Source: Labia minor
Taxonomy: Eukaryota > Arthropoda > Insecta > Dermaptera > Spongiphoridae
DNA: 64,000 bases
Assembly: GCA_963082975.1 (NCBI GenBank)
Contig: OY720346.1
Span: 47,221,296-47,285,295 of the forward strand
Direction: 5' to 3'
The notes under the pieces: generated by a model
Database searches by the model: none
Told to the model about the DNA's origin: nothing
Seen by the model: the letters and a program-made list of their open reading frames with translations, nothing else
Made by a program: the position numbers and the translations under genes
Shown here: piece by piece, positions 47,415-58,788 of the stretch
How the letters are laid out: each line of letters starts with the position of its first letter
Position numbering within the stretch: the first letter of the stretch is position 1

Positions 47415-47510
47415 ATAGATATTAAAATTATTTGAAATTGTTTCTGTAGCTGGAAATTAATTTATATCAAACCGTCGGTCGGTTCGGACCTGGCCACAGG
47501 TCAACTTATT

Positions 47511-48672
47511 AATTATAATATAATAAAATATTACAAATGTTTTTGTTAAAAGAAAAAAAATCTATCCTGCTCTAAGGATTAATACTTTGCAAAAATTCAA
47601 TGAAACGTGTTGAAACAAATTCTGTTTAAAATTTTTCTTAGAAATTATTATAGAAATTTATAGAAATTTAGATATGGTTGATTCCTTCTGAAGAGGCTAT
47701 AATTAATATCAACTTTCAAGAAGGTTTTTTTTGTAATAAAATTATATTTAAACAAAAAATAATTTTATTTATTTATTTTAAATGAAAAAGTTTTTTATTT
47801 CCATTTCTATTTCTTATAGATTTGTTACTTTTTGTTTGTATATAGAATAAAATTCGATAATTTTTAATAGAGTGAATAGCTTCTCTTGTGGGCCGTAAAA
47901 ACAGTTCCAGAGAAAATTAATGGGATTAATGTTGTGTTTTATTCAATATTTTAAAATTTAAACCAACCTAATTCTTAATTCATCATTTACTATTAAAAAA
48001 ATATATAGATTAAATAAAAAATTATGTCATCATTCAACATTTCAATTCATATTAATAAGAATACTTTTTATATGGATGGCTCTTTGATAAATTAAAAAAA
48101 TATTTTAAAATTTAAAATTATGTCATAAGATTCCCAGACAAAATTTTGAACACATAAATAATAATGATTTTTTCGTTGTAATCCTATTGCCTTATTTGTG
48201 TGAAAGTAAAAGAGGATGAATGAACAGTCTGTGACTTAAGGCTATATTTATCTTGAATCTGATTTGTTTAATTTATTCTTAAATTTAATTATAATTCACA
48301 AATTTCAATTTTTAGATTAGATAAAATTTTAATTGAAATGTTTGTTTTAATTTGAATTAAACATTTTATAAATATTAAAAAAAAATGCAATTTTCAAAAT
48401 ATAAGCTTGAATTCAGAAAAAGCATAAAACACAAACTATATGTCACGCTATAATTAAATTAATGATTTTGTTTTTTTATCTTCAAGTTCAAGTTTTTGTT
48501 GTTCAAGTTAGATCATTTTTTTAGGGAGGAGGTGTTGAAAAATAATAATATTAAAAAATATACATAATTAACTATAATTATTAATATAACAATTCACAAA
48601 TCTAAGTACTCAAATTGATGATCTACAACAAAATACACCTAAAAAAACCCTCTTTTTTTACTTTTTTTGAAT
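47511..48672. other. A+T-rich intergenic DNA
   Basis: No supported feature. Confidence 0.5.
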
Positions 48673-48752
48673 TCTACGAAAGGACATTGCCTATCAAATT
48701 GGTTACCGCCTAAATGGGGTAAAGGTGTTCTCTGATCAGTAGAACGGGCCCT
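48673..48752 (-). mobile_element. SINE S2 tail fragment
   Basis: CTACGAAAGGACATTGCCTA, then GGTGTTCTCTGATCAGTAGA on +: the same blocks, same orientation, as 33411-33495. Confidence 0.6.
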
Positions 48753-49536
48753 TTTAACCTTAATAACAAAATACACATAAATAATAATTAATTATATTTT
48801 CATAACAGTTAAATGCTATTTTTCCTTATAAAGTCATTAAATGGTAATTATCCATATATACATAAATTATCCATATTCTACTTTTTTTCTTTTTTTTATG
48901 TTACTTATTCATAAGGATCAATGAATGAATAAATAATGTCTGAATAGTGTATTCATATTATATTTAAATAAATATTATGATAATACATGTAATAAATATG
49001 CTTAATGTTTCAACAAGTGGCAATAGTTAAATCCTTTTATTTGTATAGTCTGTTTTTGAATATATATATAATATTACATTATCTTTTAAAATTCATTCCC
49101 GTATTAAATCCAATTCATCCATCATCCGTCTATTTATTCTCTTTCTTCCATTCTCTCCCCTACTCTATGCCTAGTTTTAAGATTTGTCCATAATCCTATA
49201 AACCGATTTGTATTTATTATGCACAAAAAGAGAGAGTAAGGGAGGATCACATTAATTTTTAACTCTAAGAATGCAAATAATCTCAATCGTGTTTTGTGAA
49301 AAGGTCATTCACAAAAATACACATAAACAAATTGAAATAATAAATTAATTAAATTATTATTTTTTTGTAAAACCTGTATATAATAAACATTAATAAAATC
49401 GATGTTTTAATTAGACAAATTTAAATTGAAATACGTTTTATATTAAATGATAAATAAAAAGTAAAAAAATAGGCATTAAACAATCAATAAAATGTTACAA
49501 TAAAAAAGTTCTTATATACTAGGACGATTTTAAGTA
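48753..49536. other. A+T-rich intergenic DNA
   Basis: No supported feature. Confidence 0.5.
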
Positions 49537-49540
49537 TTAA

Positions 49541-49780
49541 CTCTTTGCACTCGTATGTCCCCGTATAGGGGACATCAGTCGTTTTACCGTTGCGCTCGTA
49601 TGTCCCCGTACAGGGGTTGTAAACAGGGATGAAAATTTTGTATTTTGAGATTTGAACCCTCAAACCTTAAAGTTGAAAAATAATATGTTCTCATAAAAAT
49701 AATTTTATCCTAATGGATTATGAAAAAAAAATTCCCAGTTGGTAGGTACTCTTCTCAGAAAAAAATACGAGTGCAAAGGG
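49541..49780. mobile_element. piggyBac-type MITE
   Basis: CTCTTTGCACTCGTAT at the left and ATACGAGTGCAAAGGG at the right are inverted repeats matching at 15 of 16 bases. TTAA stands immediately outside on both sides (49537-49540 and 49781-49784). TTAA duplication with CCCTTT-type ends is the piggyBac signature. The element is 240 bp and non-coding. Inside it, TCGTATGTCCCCGTA is repeated twice near the left end. Confidence 0.88.
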
Positions 49781-49784
49781 TTAA

Positions 49785-50228
49785 ATTTCCAATAAATAAA
49801 ATAATGAGTTAAAAAAATGTTTCATTCTTTTCTAATATTGTTCACGAATATATTTATTAAAACTTTTGTGGTATTTATAATTATTAAAGGGATTTTTATT
49901 AATCCACCACGTATTTGAATGATTTATTTATTTAGTTTAATAAATGTACAACGTTTCGACTTCTTATTCTGCAGTCGTTATCAAGTAACGTACGCTTGCT
50001 CCGACTCAATCAGACTGACTGATATTGTTTTATCTCAATTAATTTGACTTTTTTCAAATTTTTTTTTTAATATTTTTGAAAGTGAATTTTTCGTTTATTT
50101 TCAATTTCAAAAATACTAAGAATTTTGTAAGAAATTTTTTCAATTTTTTTTTATATTAAAATTATTAAAATGAAATAAAACTTTTGAGCAGCCTTACCTG
50201 CTATTAATATATTCATTTTATTTTAAAA
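49785..50228. other. A+T-rich intergenic DNA
   Basis: No supported feature. Confidence 0.5.
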
Positions 50229-50617
50229 AAATCTGGGGTGTCTCCACTCGACTATCGGATTAAATAAACATATATTATATTTAAATTAAATTTAATTAAA
50301 ATTAAATTATAAATTAAAATTAATAAATAATATTTATTAAATCAGCGCATGTTTGACTCTCTGTTGATGGCACCACGTCACTTGCTGGCGCGTGATTGAC
50401 AGTCAACGTGTTAAAAAATTTAAAAAATTAATTCCGGTAAGTAATGACTCTCTTTCTAATGAGCTACATTTCTCAAAAGTTGTTAGAAAACTATGAATTT
50501 TGAATAATACCCGTGCGTTAATTACTAATTATTCTAGCTCAAATCGTTTTTGCCTAATCTTGTCTACATACATACACACGCACGCACGCACGCACACACA
50601 CACACTGGCGATATAGT
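50229..50617 (-). mobile_element. Helentron-like family 1, diverged copy lacking the 5' end
   Basis: The left side has GGTGTCTCCACTCGACTATC (the hairpin is largely kept), CAGCGCATGTTTG and the TAATTCCGG block, ending in a (CACG)n/(CA)n tract. Everything past the microsatellite is replaced by TGGCGATATAGTAT and then RTE sequence. Confidence 0.7.
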
Positions 50618-51123
50618 ATATCTATCTCTGTGACTCTACGGAACTCGAAATTTCTTGGCCGCAGCAACCACACCCCTCCAAGTATTCCTATTCTGAGCCA
50701 CAACATTCTAGTCCCTATCCTCTCCCTTCTCTCTCACATCCTTTCCCACATTATCCACCCACCGCGTCCTTGGTCTTCCAAGCGGACGTTTCCCACTCGG
50801 TTTCCCTACCAATATATTTTTTGCTATTCTTCTCCCATTCTAGCCACGTGTCCTGCCTACCGTAGCCTTCTCGATTTTATAATTCTACCTATATCTGAAG
50901 ATGGATAGAGGTCATGCAATTCCTCGTTATGCAATCTTCGCCATTCCCCGGTGACCTCGTCTTTCTTTGGCCCATAAATGCTTCGCAGAATCCTATTCTC
51001 AAATACTCTAAATCTACTCTCGTCACCTAAGGTCATAGACCATGCCTCACATCCATATAATACAACCGGTAAAATAATTGTTTTATATATTTTAACTTTT
51101 ATCCCGATATAGTAAAAAGACAA
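50618..51123 (-). mobile_element. RTE-clade LINE 3' fragment (inverted member of a pair)
   Basis: On -, open for 88 codons (51123-50857): VKIYKTIILPVVLYGCEAWS, FRVFENRILRSIYGPKKDE, TGEWRRLHNEELHDLY and IGRIIKSRRLR. This is the classic RTE C-terminal region just after the RT domain, and the best preserved RTE stretch here. The remaining tail continues in another frame to 50618, ending in (TATC)n. Confidence 0.88.
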
Positions 51124-51230
51124 ATTATTATATATTAATAATTATTATATATATAATATAATACCACATAATATAATAGCAAAAAAGCTTAGTTTCATTA
51201 AAATAATTATATTTGTTTACTATATATACT

Positions 51231-51445
51231 GTGGCTAGAATGGGAGAAGATAGGATGGTAGGGAGACCGAGTGGGAAACGTCCTCTTGGAAGACCAAAGA
51301 CACGGTGGGTGGATAATGTAGGAAAGGATGGGAGAGAGATGGGAGAGGTGGACTGGAAGGTGTGGCTCAGAATAGGAATACTTGGAGGGGTGTGGTTGCT
51401 GTGTCCAAGAACTTTCGAGTTCCGTAGTCACAGAGATAGATATAC
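51231..51445 (+). mobile_element. RTE-clade LINE tail (direct member of a pair)
   Basis: ARMGEDRM, GRPSGKRPLGRPKTRW, DNVGKDGREMGE, WLRIGILGGVW and FEFR on +, then GTCACAGAGATAGATATA. It starts about 110 bp from the 5' truncation of the - strand copy, so the two tails form an inverted pair. Confidence 0.85.
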
Positions 51446-52872
51446 TATATATACTATAGTAGATAAGAATAATCAATAAGTGTATGAATAATTGTTAATT
51501 TGGAGAGAGTAGCTGATATGGGTTTCTAATATTGTTGTTTATATAATTGAATGTACCATGTGGTGGATGGGAAATTAAAGGCGGATAGGATGGGCGTGGC
51601 CTGAGGTTGGATCTAATCTGACAAGGACAAGGCGCTAGTCCCTTGGTGAAGATCTAATAAATGGATAACGTCAATATACAGAGAGAGAGAGAGAGAGGAT
51701 TTCAAAGGAGTTGTGAGCTAACAGTGGATAGTAAAAAAAAGTGAAATTATCTCTCCCCTCTCCACATATGTCCCTCCAACATAGAACTACCACTACCACC
51801 GTATATATATATACATATATACAAACTCAAATCATACATATTATTTCAAAGTCAGCATCTGTTAATGACAATTTATTCCCACATTTGCGCGCACACACAC
51901 ACATACACAAATTAATTTATTTCACAATTCATACTAAAAAAAAATACAAACATAATAAAAATCTAAATTATTTAATTAACATTTTATTTATATTTTATTT
52001 TTACTTTTTATTATAATTATTTATTTATCATATAAAAATTCATTTATAAGATTACATGACAAGTTTGAGTCGTGGTAGTAACAAAATCAATGTTATCTCA
52101 TATTTTTTTTTTTGATGACTGCGCTATAGACAATTGAGCAAAAATTATCAAAACTCATAAAAAAGTGTACAATTGGGGGCAAAAGATTTTAATAACATTG
52201 ATAAATGTTAAATTGAAGAAATGCCTTTTAACCACATAATCAAAAAATATATATATATATATATATTTGTTTAAAAAAAAAAGAATGAGAATTTTTTTTA
52301 TTTTATTTGATAATCTCTATTAATTAGCCTATTTTTCACTTATTTATAGATCTCGCAAATTCATGACCACACCCAATTTGACATACCTATTCCATTAAAA
52401 AATTAAAAAAAATAATTTATACTAATTAAATAGAAATAGATTTATTATTCTTTTATATATATTTACTTATATAAGAAAATTAATTTCTATTAAATTTATA
52501 TTTAAATTTTTATAATTTATTAGAGTATTTCTTATGTCAAATTAAAGATGGACAATAAAAAAAATGTGAATCTATTCAAATTATAAATTATAAATATTTT
52601 GAATTAGAAATATTCAATTTCTAAATAAAGTACCTTAATGTTTTTTCTAGAGCAATCTAGTGCATTTTTTAAAATATATTAAAAATAAAAAAATATGTTA
52701 ATATAATACACATATACCTATAAATTAAATTAATGTGTTAATTACTCACTAATTATTTTAATATTAGATATCAAAATAGAAAATATATAGAATTTTAATA
52801 TACCTACAAAGAAAAATATTATTTCTTATTTCTCATTAATTTATTAATAATTAATAAAGTTGTATCTAAATA
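51446..52872. other. A+T-rich intergenic DNA
   Basis: (GA)n at 51681-51696 and (TA)n at about 52245-52266. A 91-codon frame at 51741-52016 is low-complexity and not called. Confidence 0.5.
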
Positions 52873-53020
52873 TTAATAAGCGGGAGTGTCCTCCCCTAGA
52901 CTTTCCCGCATATAAATAGGTATAAAGAGTTGTGAATGAATATTTAGAATGTGTAAACTTGTTATTGATAAAGAGCCAGTTCGTATTAGTTTATTGGTGT
53001 CAAATTTGATATTTGGTAAC

Positions 53021-53071
<51 letters not shown>

Positions 53072-53107
53072 AAATTGCTACTTCCGGTTAACTGATATTT
53101 TAAATGT

Positions 53108-53656
53108 AAAAAAACAGATATGGATATAATATAAATATTTTTAATTTTATTTTGTTTATAATATATAAGGGCTGGCTGTGACGTCATGAAGTGCTGGGTG
53201 ACGTCATATAATTTTAAATTAAGAAAAAACTAATGAAGATGATTTTTCTCGAGGATAAAACCAATACAAAGTGCAAAACACGTGGAGATATGTCCTCACG
53301 TGAAATTTGATATGAAAATAACCCTTCACTTCCTCTCTTCGATCGGCAATACTAGCACTTCCGGTTTCCGGATTTGCACCAAAAGTTGATCAATTCATCC
53401 CACTGATGCATTAAGTAAATATACCAAATTTCATCAAAATCCGTTGAGCCGTTCAGGCTGTACACATCTATACGGACGGACGGACAGACATCATGCTAAA
53501 AATACTTTTTTCTGTTAAGAAAATGCATGATTCGTGGTGATATATAAAAAAATCTCCTCATGTGAAATTTGGTGATTCGTGGAGATATGTACCTAAAAAT
53601 ATCCATAGGTGAAATTTGGTGTGAAAACAATACCTCCCTTACTATCGTCGGTCGGT
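53108..53656 (-). mobile_element. Helentron-like family 2, copy without 3' end, inside family 3
   Basis: 5' end at right: CGTCGGTCGGT before AAAAA (53646-53656). The GACGGACGGACAGACATCAT tract and the GTGACGTCATGAAGTGCTGG block are present. The last 100 bp, with 3' repeat and hairpin, are missing. A partly duplicated stretch follows the 5' end side (GTGATTCGTGGAGATATGTA). Confidence 0.75.
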
Positions 53657-53956
53657 AAAAAAGAAACGCTACTTGTATAGGTAAAATGTCACTTCCGGTA
53701 GTCAGATCATGATGAAATTTGGTATCTCAATTTTTTTCATATTTTTAAATCTATATACAAAATAGGAAGCAAATATCTCGAAGCAAACTGGTACTTTACT
53801 TGAAAGGTCAACGCAACCAGTGTAGGTAAAGTACCACTTCCGGTTAACCGATTTTGACGAAATTTTGATAGAAATCTACAAACTGTGAATAATATCGGTG
53901 TACCAAATTTCGAAGTCCTAGCTTGATTAGTTTTTGAGTAAATTTGCTTACAGACA

Positions 53957-53987
<31 letters not shown>

Positions 53988-54020
53988 CATACATACATAC
54001 ATACATACATACATACATAC
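53957..54020. repeat. (ATAC)n microsatellite
   Basis: About 15 units of the tetranucleotide at the microsatellite position of the family-3 element, followed by CACACACACA. Short frames reading MYVCMYVC or IHTYIHTY across it are not genes. Confidence 0.95.
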
Positions 54021-54154
54021 ACACACACAGACATAATTCGAAAAATGGTATTTTCCGACTCAGGGTGGTCTAAAACGTCAAGTTCTATCGAAATCTCGAA
54101 GTCGAAATTTTTGTCGATTCCAATACTTCCCTTATACGAAGTATGCGGGAAAGT

Positions 54155-55203
54155 AAAAAGTAAAAAATATGTAAATTTTAAATAATTAACATTAGTTCAA
54201 AGGACTTTCAAATGTTAATTTTCGTTGTTATATTAAATTTAAATTTTTAAATTCCATTTCTATAACTTATATTCAGTAAGTAAGTTAATAAGTATTCGAG
54301 ATAATTAATCTATCTAGTATCATTTAATTATTTTTCGATTAAATTCCGTTTAAAATGCAAGATTTTTTTTATTGTTATATTATATTAATAGTATATTTTT
54401 ATGAAAAAAAGAAAGAATGTCAAATGGAAAAAATTTGATTAACAATTAGTTTCGTGCGGTACTGATAATATGTTCTTTTCCTCTAAGAAATTTCCATTTA
54501 ATTAACATGCCCTAATACAGAGAGAGAGAGAGAGACCTGGCTTCATCCTTTCGGTGACCGAGTTACATTATATTTGCATATATTTAATATTTGGATAATA
54601 TGGAGAGGAATCAAACAAAAACAACCCAAACTATTATTAGTATTAATTATCTTCTAAAAAACAAACAATTTGAAATTTAAATTAAAATTTAATTTCACCA
54701 ATTTAAATTATTTTTATTTAAATTTTGATTGACCATAATTGAATAATCTAGTTAATCTATATCGAAACAGTTGATTAATCAACTGCTAAGATGTCTGAAA
54801 ATTCTTTGGGAGTTTGAGCTGGAATCTTGTCCACTAAGTTGAAATTCACTGCCTTCGAAATTTTTTGTCCTCATTGACACCAAAATCGCCATTTTTGTTG
54901 AAACCAAAACAGACTATTGAGATAATAACTATAATTTTTAAAAGTGTTTGATGGGTAAATCACACAATAAAAGTCGAATTTTAGAAATTACAATTTTGAG
55001 CCTTCCATGATTAGCTACTATGCACTGAATAACCCAATAATACTGAAGGAAAAACTGTTATTTTATGCAGAGAAATGTCAAAACCATCGAATTTAATAGT
55101 TAGGTTAGTTTGTTTGCATTAATACTTCGCATCTTAACCAATAGATGTCGCTGATCAAAATACATGCAAGCACTTATTATAATAATAGCATTTTAGAATA
55201 GTC
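54155..55203. other. A+T-rich intergenic DNA
   Basis: Short (GA)n near 54.52 kb. No gene recognised. Confidence 0.5.
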
Positions 55204-55466
55204 TAAAGGTAAGTGTCCACTTGAGACAAATTGGTCTCGAGACTGATATCGAGACAAGACTCTCAAATGTATGTGTGCCTGAGAGCGCTCTCAGAGACAA
55301 GCCTATACAAGTATCAGACACTGCACTTGTCACAAGTGGACATGATCATTCCTGCTCACGAGATTTAGTCACCAGTCTTCCGTCAATGTTGGAAGAGCTG
55401 AGAGTCGGTCTGGATACTTTTTATTTAAAATATTTCTTTAATTTAAATTACAAATCAATTTTTTAA

Positions 55467-56099
55467 ATAAGTTGACCTGTGGCCAGGTCCGAACCGACCG
55501 ACGGTTTGAAATAAATTAATTTCCAGCTACAGAAACAATTTCAAATAATTTTAATATATCTATTAATGTAATAACAAACAGATATGGATAGAACATAAAT
55601 ATTTGTAATTTTATTTTATTTATAATATATAGCTGAAGTAGCCCTCGTTGCCGGCGTTACCCGAGGCTGTGACGTCATGAAGGGCTGGGTGACGTCATAT
55701 AATTTTAAATTAAGAAAAACATAATGAAGATGATTTTTCCCGAGGATAAAACCAATACATTCGTGGTGATATATAACAAAATCTCCTCAAGTGAAATTTG
55801 GTGTGAAAATAACCCTTCCCTTCCTATCGTCGATCGCTAATACTACCACTTCCGGTTTCCGGATTTGCACCAAAAGTTGATCAATTCATCCCACTGATGC
55901 ATTAAGTAAATATACCAAATTTCATCAAAATCGGTTGAGCCATCCAGGCTGTACACATCTATACGACGGACAGACGGACAGACATCATGCTAAAAATACT
56001 TTTTTGTTTAGAAAATGCATGATTCGTGGAGATATGTAAAAATCTCCACATGTGAAATTTGGTGTGAAAACAATACCTCCCTTACTATCGTTGGTCGGT
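55467..56099 (-). mobile_element. Helentron-like family 2, complete copy nested in the Harbinger element
   Basis: Left: AATAAGTT, then the hairpin GACCTG-tggc-CAGGTC (55474-55489), then ACCGACCGACG (55493-55503). Right: CGTTGGTCGGT before AAAA, one mismatch. It sits five bases before the ATG of the MADF remnant. Confidence 0.82.
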
Positions 56100-56103
56100 A
56101 AAA

Positions 56104-56253
56104 ATGAATGATAAGCGCGAGTGGACTGACGAGGAAGTGTTTAAATTAATCGAACTTTATGAGGAGAAAGAGTTTTTATGGAATGTAAAACATAAACTTT
56201 ATAGAAATCGCGAAAAAAATGGCAATGTACGAAGAATTTGCTTCGAAATTTGA
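56104..56253 (+). pseudogene. MADF-domain protein N-terminus of the Harbinger element
   Basis: 49 codons from ATG 56104: KREWTDEEVFKLIELYEEKE, then FLWNVKHKLYRNREK, then a stop at 56251. The [KR]LIELYEE-x-x-x-LWN pattern is the first helix of the MADF/Myb-like DNA-binding domain, the accessory protein encoded by PIF/Harbinger transposons. Leaving out one A of the A7 run at about 56213-56219 would restore the continuing MAMYEEFASKF helix, so a 1-base indel broke it. The rest of the domain (usually about 85 residues) is lost. Confidence 0.75.
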
Positions 56254-56485
56254 AAATTAAATCTCAAAACTTAATCTCAAAACTAACAACCAAGTCACAG
56301 AATCGACTGAGACTTGAGAGTAAGCTCTCAAGTGTACACAAAATTTTCCGATCTCGAGACTGCAGTGACTGTCGAGTCTCCAAATGCTGTCTCGAGAGCG
56401 CAAGTGATCTCAAATGGACAACACTTCGGAACTAATCTCGAGACTTTCTCTCGAGAATTTGTCTCAAGTGGACACTTACCTTAAG

Positions 56486-56691
56486 GCAGTGGCAAAGGAA
56501 TTTCTCTCTCTGGGGTCTATGGGACGGAGAAAACCCAGCCTCCGGGATCAAAATTGGGAAGCTACTTGATAATTTGATAAAAAGTAACGCTTCCGATCAA
56601 GAGAATGAAGGTAAAGGTTGATAGGACGCGTTCTACTAATCATAGGACACACAATTAATAGAACCGACTTGATAGGCGCTGTCTTTTCGTA
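56486..56691 (+). mobile_element. SINE S2, 5'-truncated copy
   Basis: CTCCGGGATCAAAATTGGGA, GCTACTTGATAATTTGATAA and the tail GATAGGCGCTGTCTTTTCGT match the copy at 24.71 kb and the tails at 33.4 and 48.7 kb. It directly abuts the right TAA of the Harbinger element. Confidence 0.65.
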
Positions 56692-57499
56692 GTATGTACA
56701 ATAGTCAGAGTTTTTTTTTTATATTTTATATTTCCAAAAAGTAAAATTATATTAATTTTAAAGTTTTAGAAAAGTGAAGAATTCTATATTTATATATAAT
56801 TATAGTAAATCTCAATTGTAAATTAATTTTAATTTTATAGATTGTTGAGATAGAAGAGAAGAGGTGAGTGCTGGGGCAAACTATATTTGATAATTAAATA
56901 AATGTAAATATCGTATCACTCTTCTCCCCATATTACTACTTGAACATTTTTGGTTTTGAAAACAAACAGGTAGGAGAATGGGCATAACGTGGGGTGAATA
57001 AAGGGAAAATAGAGAAGCTGCATAAAAAATTGAGTGATTCTAGTGAAAAGAGCCTTGGAAGATTGTTTACTGCCACTCTAAGGTATAGTAAGATTCTTTG
57101 GATTACGAGCAACCCATTGGAATCAATAACATTCATGAGAGTGGCATTGAACATGGCCACTCTCTCTATTGGGAATTGAAACATCTCCTCCTCTCATAGA
57201 TGAATAAAGAAAAAAAACAGAAAAATTATTTTAATATTATTTGTACCATTTAAAAAAAACAAACTAATTTTATTCAATAATAAATAAAACAATCAAAAGT
57301 ATATGAGATGTTTTTTATATAATTTAATTAACTTTTAATTAATGGTAAACAAACATTGCTTAAATTTTCTTGTATTTTAAAATTTAGTGTTTTTTGATAT
57401 TTTATAATCTGATTTATTCCAATTTAAGCATCTCAAAGTGAACAGTTCATAATTTACTTATTATTTATATATAATTTATTAAAATTAAATATTCAGTGA
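56692..57499. other. Intergenic DNA with an unassigned patch
   Basis: 56936-57184 is less A+T-rich and open on both strands (61 codons +, 82 codons -). No domain is recognised, so I do not call a gene. Confidence 0.4.
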
Positions 57500-57545
57500 T
57501 AATTGAGACAACGATACAATCAATTCAGTCCCTCATCTATATAAA

Positions 57546-58788
57546 ATGTCATCATATAATGACGAAGCATCATCAATGAAACATTCATCTCACGCCTATG
57601 GGCCAAGATATCCATACAGAATCCAATATATCCTGGCAAAGAGTCAAACGCAAAAGAAATGGATCTAACGAAAACCCAAGTATATTTATATATCAAAAAA
57701 TCCTAATATATATCCAAACAAATAATCAGGTATCTATTCAAAATAAAAATCGCTTTGAAATTCTCAAAATTAAATCTAATAATTCAAAGGAAAACTACAC
57801 TCAAGAAGAATCTGTAAATAAAATCCTTAGAGTACCTAAGCCACCTCCTATATTTACATATATATAAGCTATGGCAAATTATTCGACTATTAAAATAAAT
57901 ACTTCTTCAAACGAAGCATTCAGAAAATTATCTAAATTCTTGAAAGAGAATAAGATCATTTAGCATACATACCAACTAAAACAGGAGAGAGCATTAAGAC
58001 TAGTAATAAGTCACCTTCACCACTCTATAGATATTGAGGATGTGAAAAAGGAATTACTCGAAAAAGGATTTGAAGTAAGAAATATGATGAACATCAGACA
58101 TAAATTCACAAAGGAACCTATGCACTTATTTCTCGTGGATCTTGAACCAAGTGGAGATAAATTATTAATTTATATTGTAACATATTTGCAAAACTGCAAA
58201 ATCTCTATAGAACCACCCTATAAAAACAGATATTCCTCAATGTGCTAGATTTCAGTCTTTTTATCATACTAAATCATATTGTTTCAAACCCTACAGATGT
58301 AGATTATGCTCTGGATCTCATGATACAGCCCAATGCACAAAGCCTAAAGATAGACCTGCTGTATGTGCAAACTGCAATCTAATCATCCGGAAAATCCTAA
58401 AGGTTGTAATACCTACAAAGAAATTCAAAAATTAAAAGGTAAACAATATAATCAATTAATTGAATATACAAATAATTAAACAGCAACTACTATTCCCTCC
58501 CATCAATCACTCCATCTCCCTCCTCCTCCTCCTCCTCCACCTCATTTTCCTCAAACACCTTATCTAATAAACCCACAAGCTCAAAATTTTCAAAATAGAC
58601 AGCAAAATACATATGCAGACACATTAAATAATGAAAACCCGAACCCAACTCCTTCAAATGATAGCTATAATCAACTCGCATCAATTATGAACAAATAAAA
58701 AATTATGTTTAATCAACTGATAAATCAAAATACTATGATTCTCAATCTACTAACAAAAGTAATCAATTCTACCACCAAAAATGTCTAG
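57546..58788 (+). pseudogene. Jockey ORF1 (gag-like nucleic-acid-binding protein), broken
   Basis: About 414 codons across at least three frames. The middle part, KKELLEKGFEVRNMMNIRHK and then MHLFLVDLEP (about 58040-58150), is the RRM-like PRE_C2HC region of insect Jockey ORF1. CARFQSFYHTKSYC (about 58232-58273), CRLCSGSHDTAQC (Cys-x2-Cys-x3-His-x4-Cys) and CANC followed by HPENPKGC (after a frame change) are the three zinc-knuckle-type motifs. A proline run encoded by repeated CTCCTC follows, and the C-terminal LNLLTKVIN-like segment before the stop is typical of the clade. The product normally packages the RNA and targets it to chromosomes. In-frame stops occur at about 57867, 57961 and 58696. 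Confidence 0.82.

Larger units (their letters stand above)
45736..47510 (+). mobile_element. Helentron-like family 2, complete but interrupted by a 1.1-kb insertion
   Basis: The 5' part is 45736-46288 and the 3' part resumes at about 47415, ending in the perfect hairpin GACCTG-gcca-CAGGTC (47487-47502) and AACTTATT. Joined across the insertion, the order matches the copy at 37.04 kb. The (CCGT)n tract is near 45.87 kb. Confidence 0.8.
52875..54154 (-). mobile_element. Helentron-like family 3 (with a family-2 copy inside)
   Basis: ACTTTCCCGCAT (52900-52911) recurs inverted as ATGCGGGAAAGT (54143-54154), followed by AAAAA. Outside the left copy is the hairpin GGGAG-tgtc-CTCCC (52882-52895) and AATAAG, so on - the element ends hairpin then CTTATT. 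Near the 5' end the sequence on - is GGGAAGTATTGGAATCGACA, like GATAGTATTGCGATCACGAA of family 1. A (TA)n tract (53023-53068) and an (ATAC)n tract (53957-54020) are inside. Non-coding. Confidence 0.72.
55207..56481 (+). mobile_element. PIF/Harbinger element with TAA duplication and MADF remnant
   Basis: AGGTAAGTGTCCACTTGAGA (55207 on) and its exact inverse at the right end (to 56481) form a terminal repeat of 26 bp without mismatch. TAA stands on both sides (55204-55206 and 56482-56484), the 3-bp TWA duplication of PIF/Harbinger. Both ends also carry several TCTCGAGA palindromes. Removing the nested family-2 copy leaves about 640 bp, with a MADF coding start but no transposase. It is a non-autonomous derivative. 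Confidence 0.87.

Noticed and set aside
53734-54185. Frames reading MYVCMYVC or IHTYIHTY
   Set aside because: Translation of the (ATAC)n microsatellite in a Helentron-like element.
56936-57184. Opposed 61- and 82-codon frames
   Set aside because: No recognisable domain on either strand and no support beyond openness.
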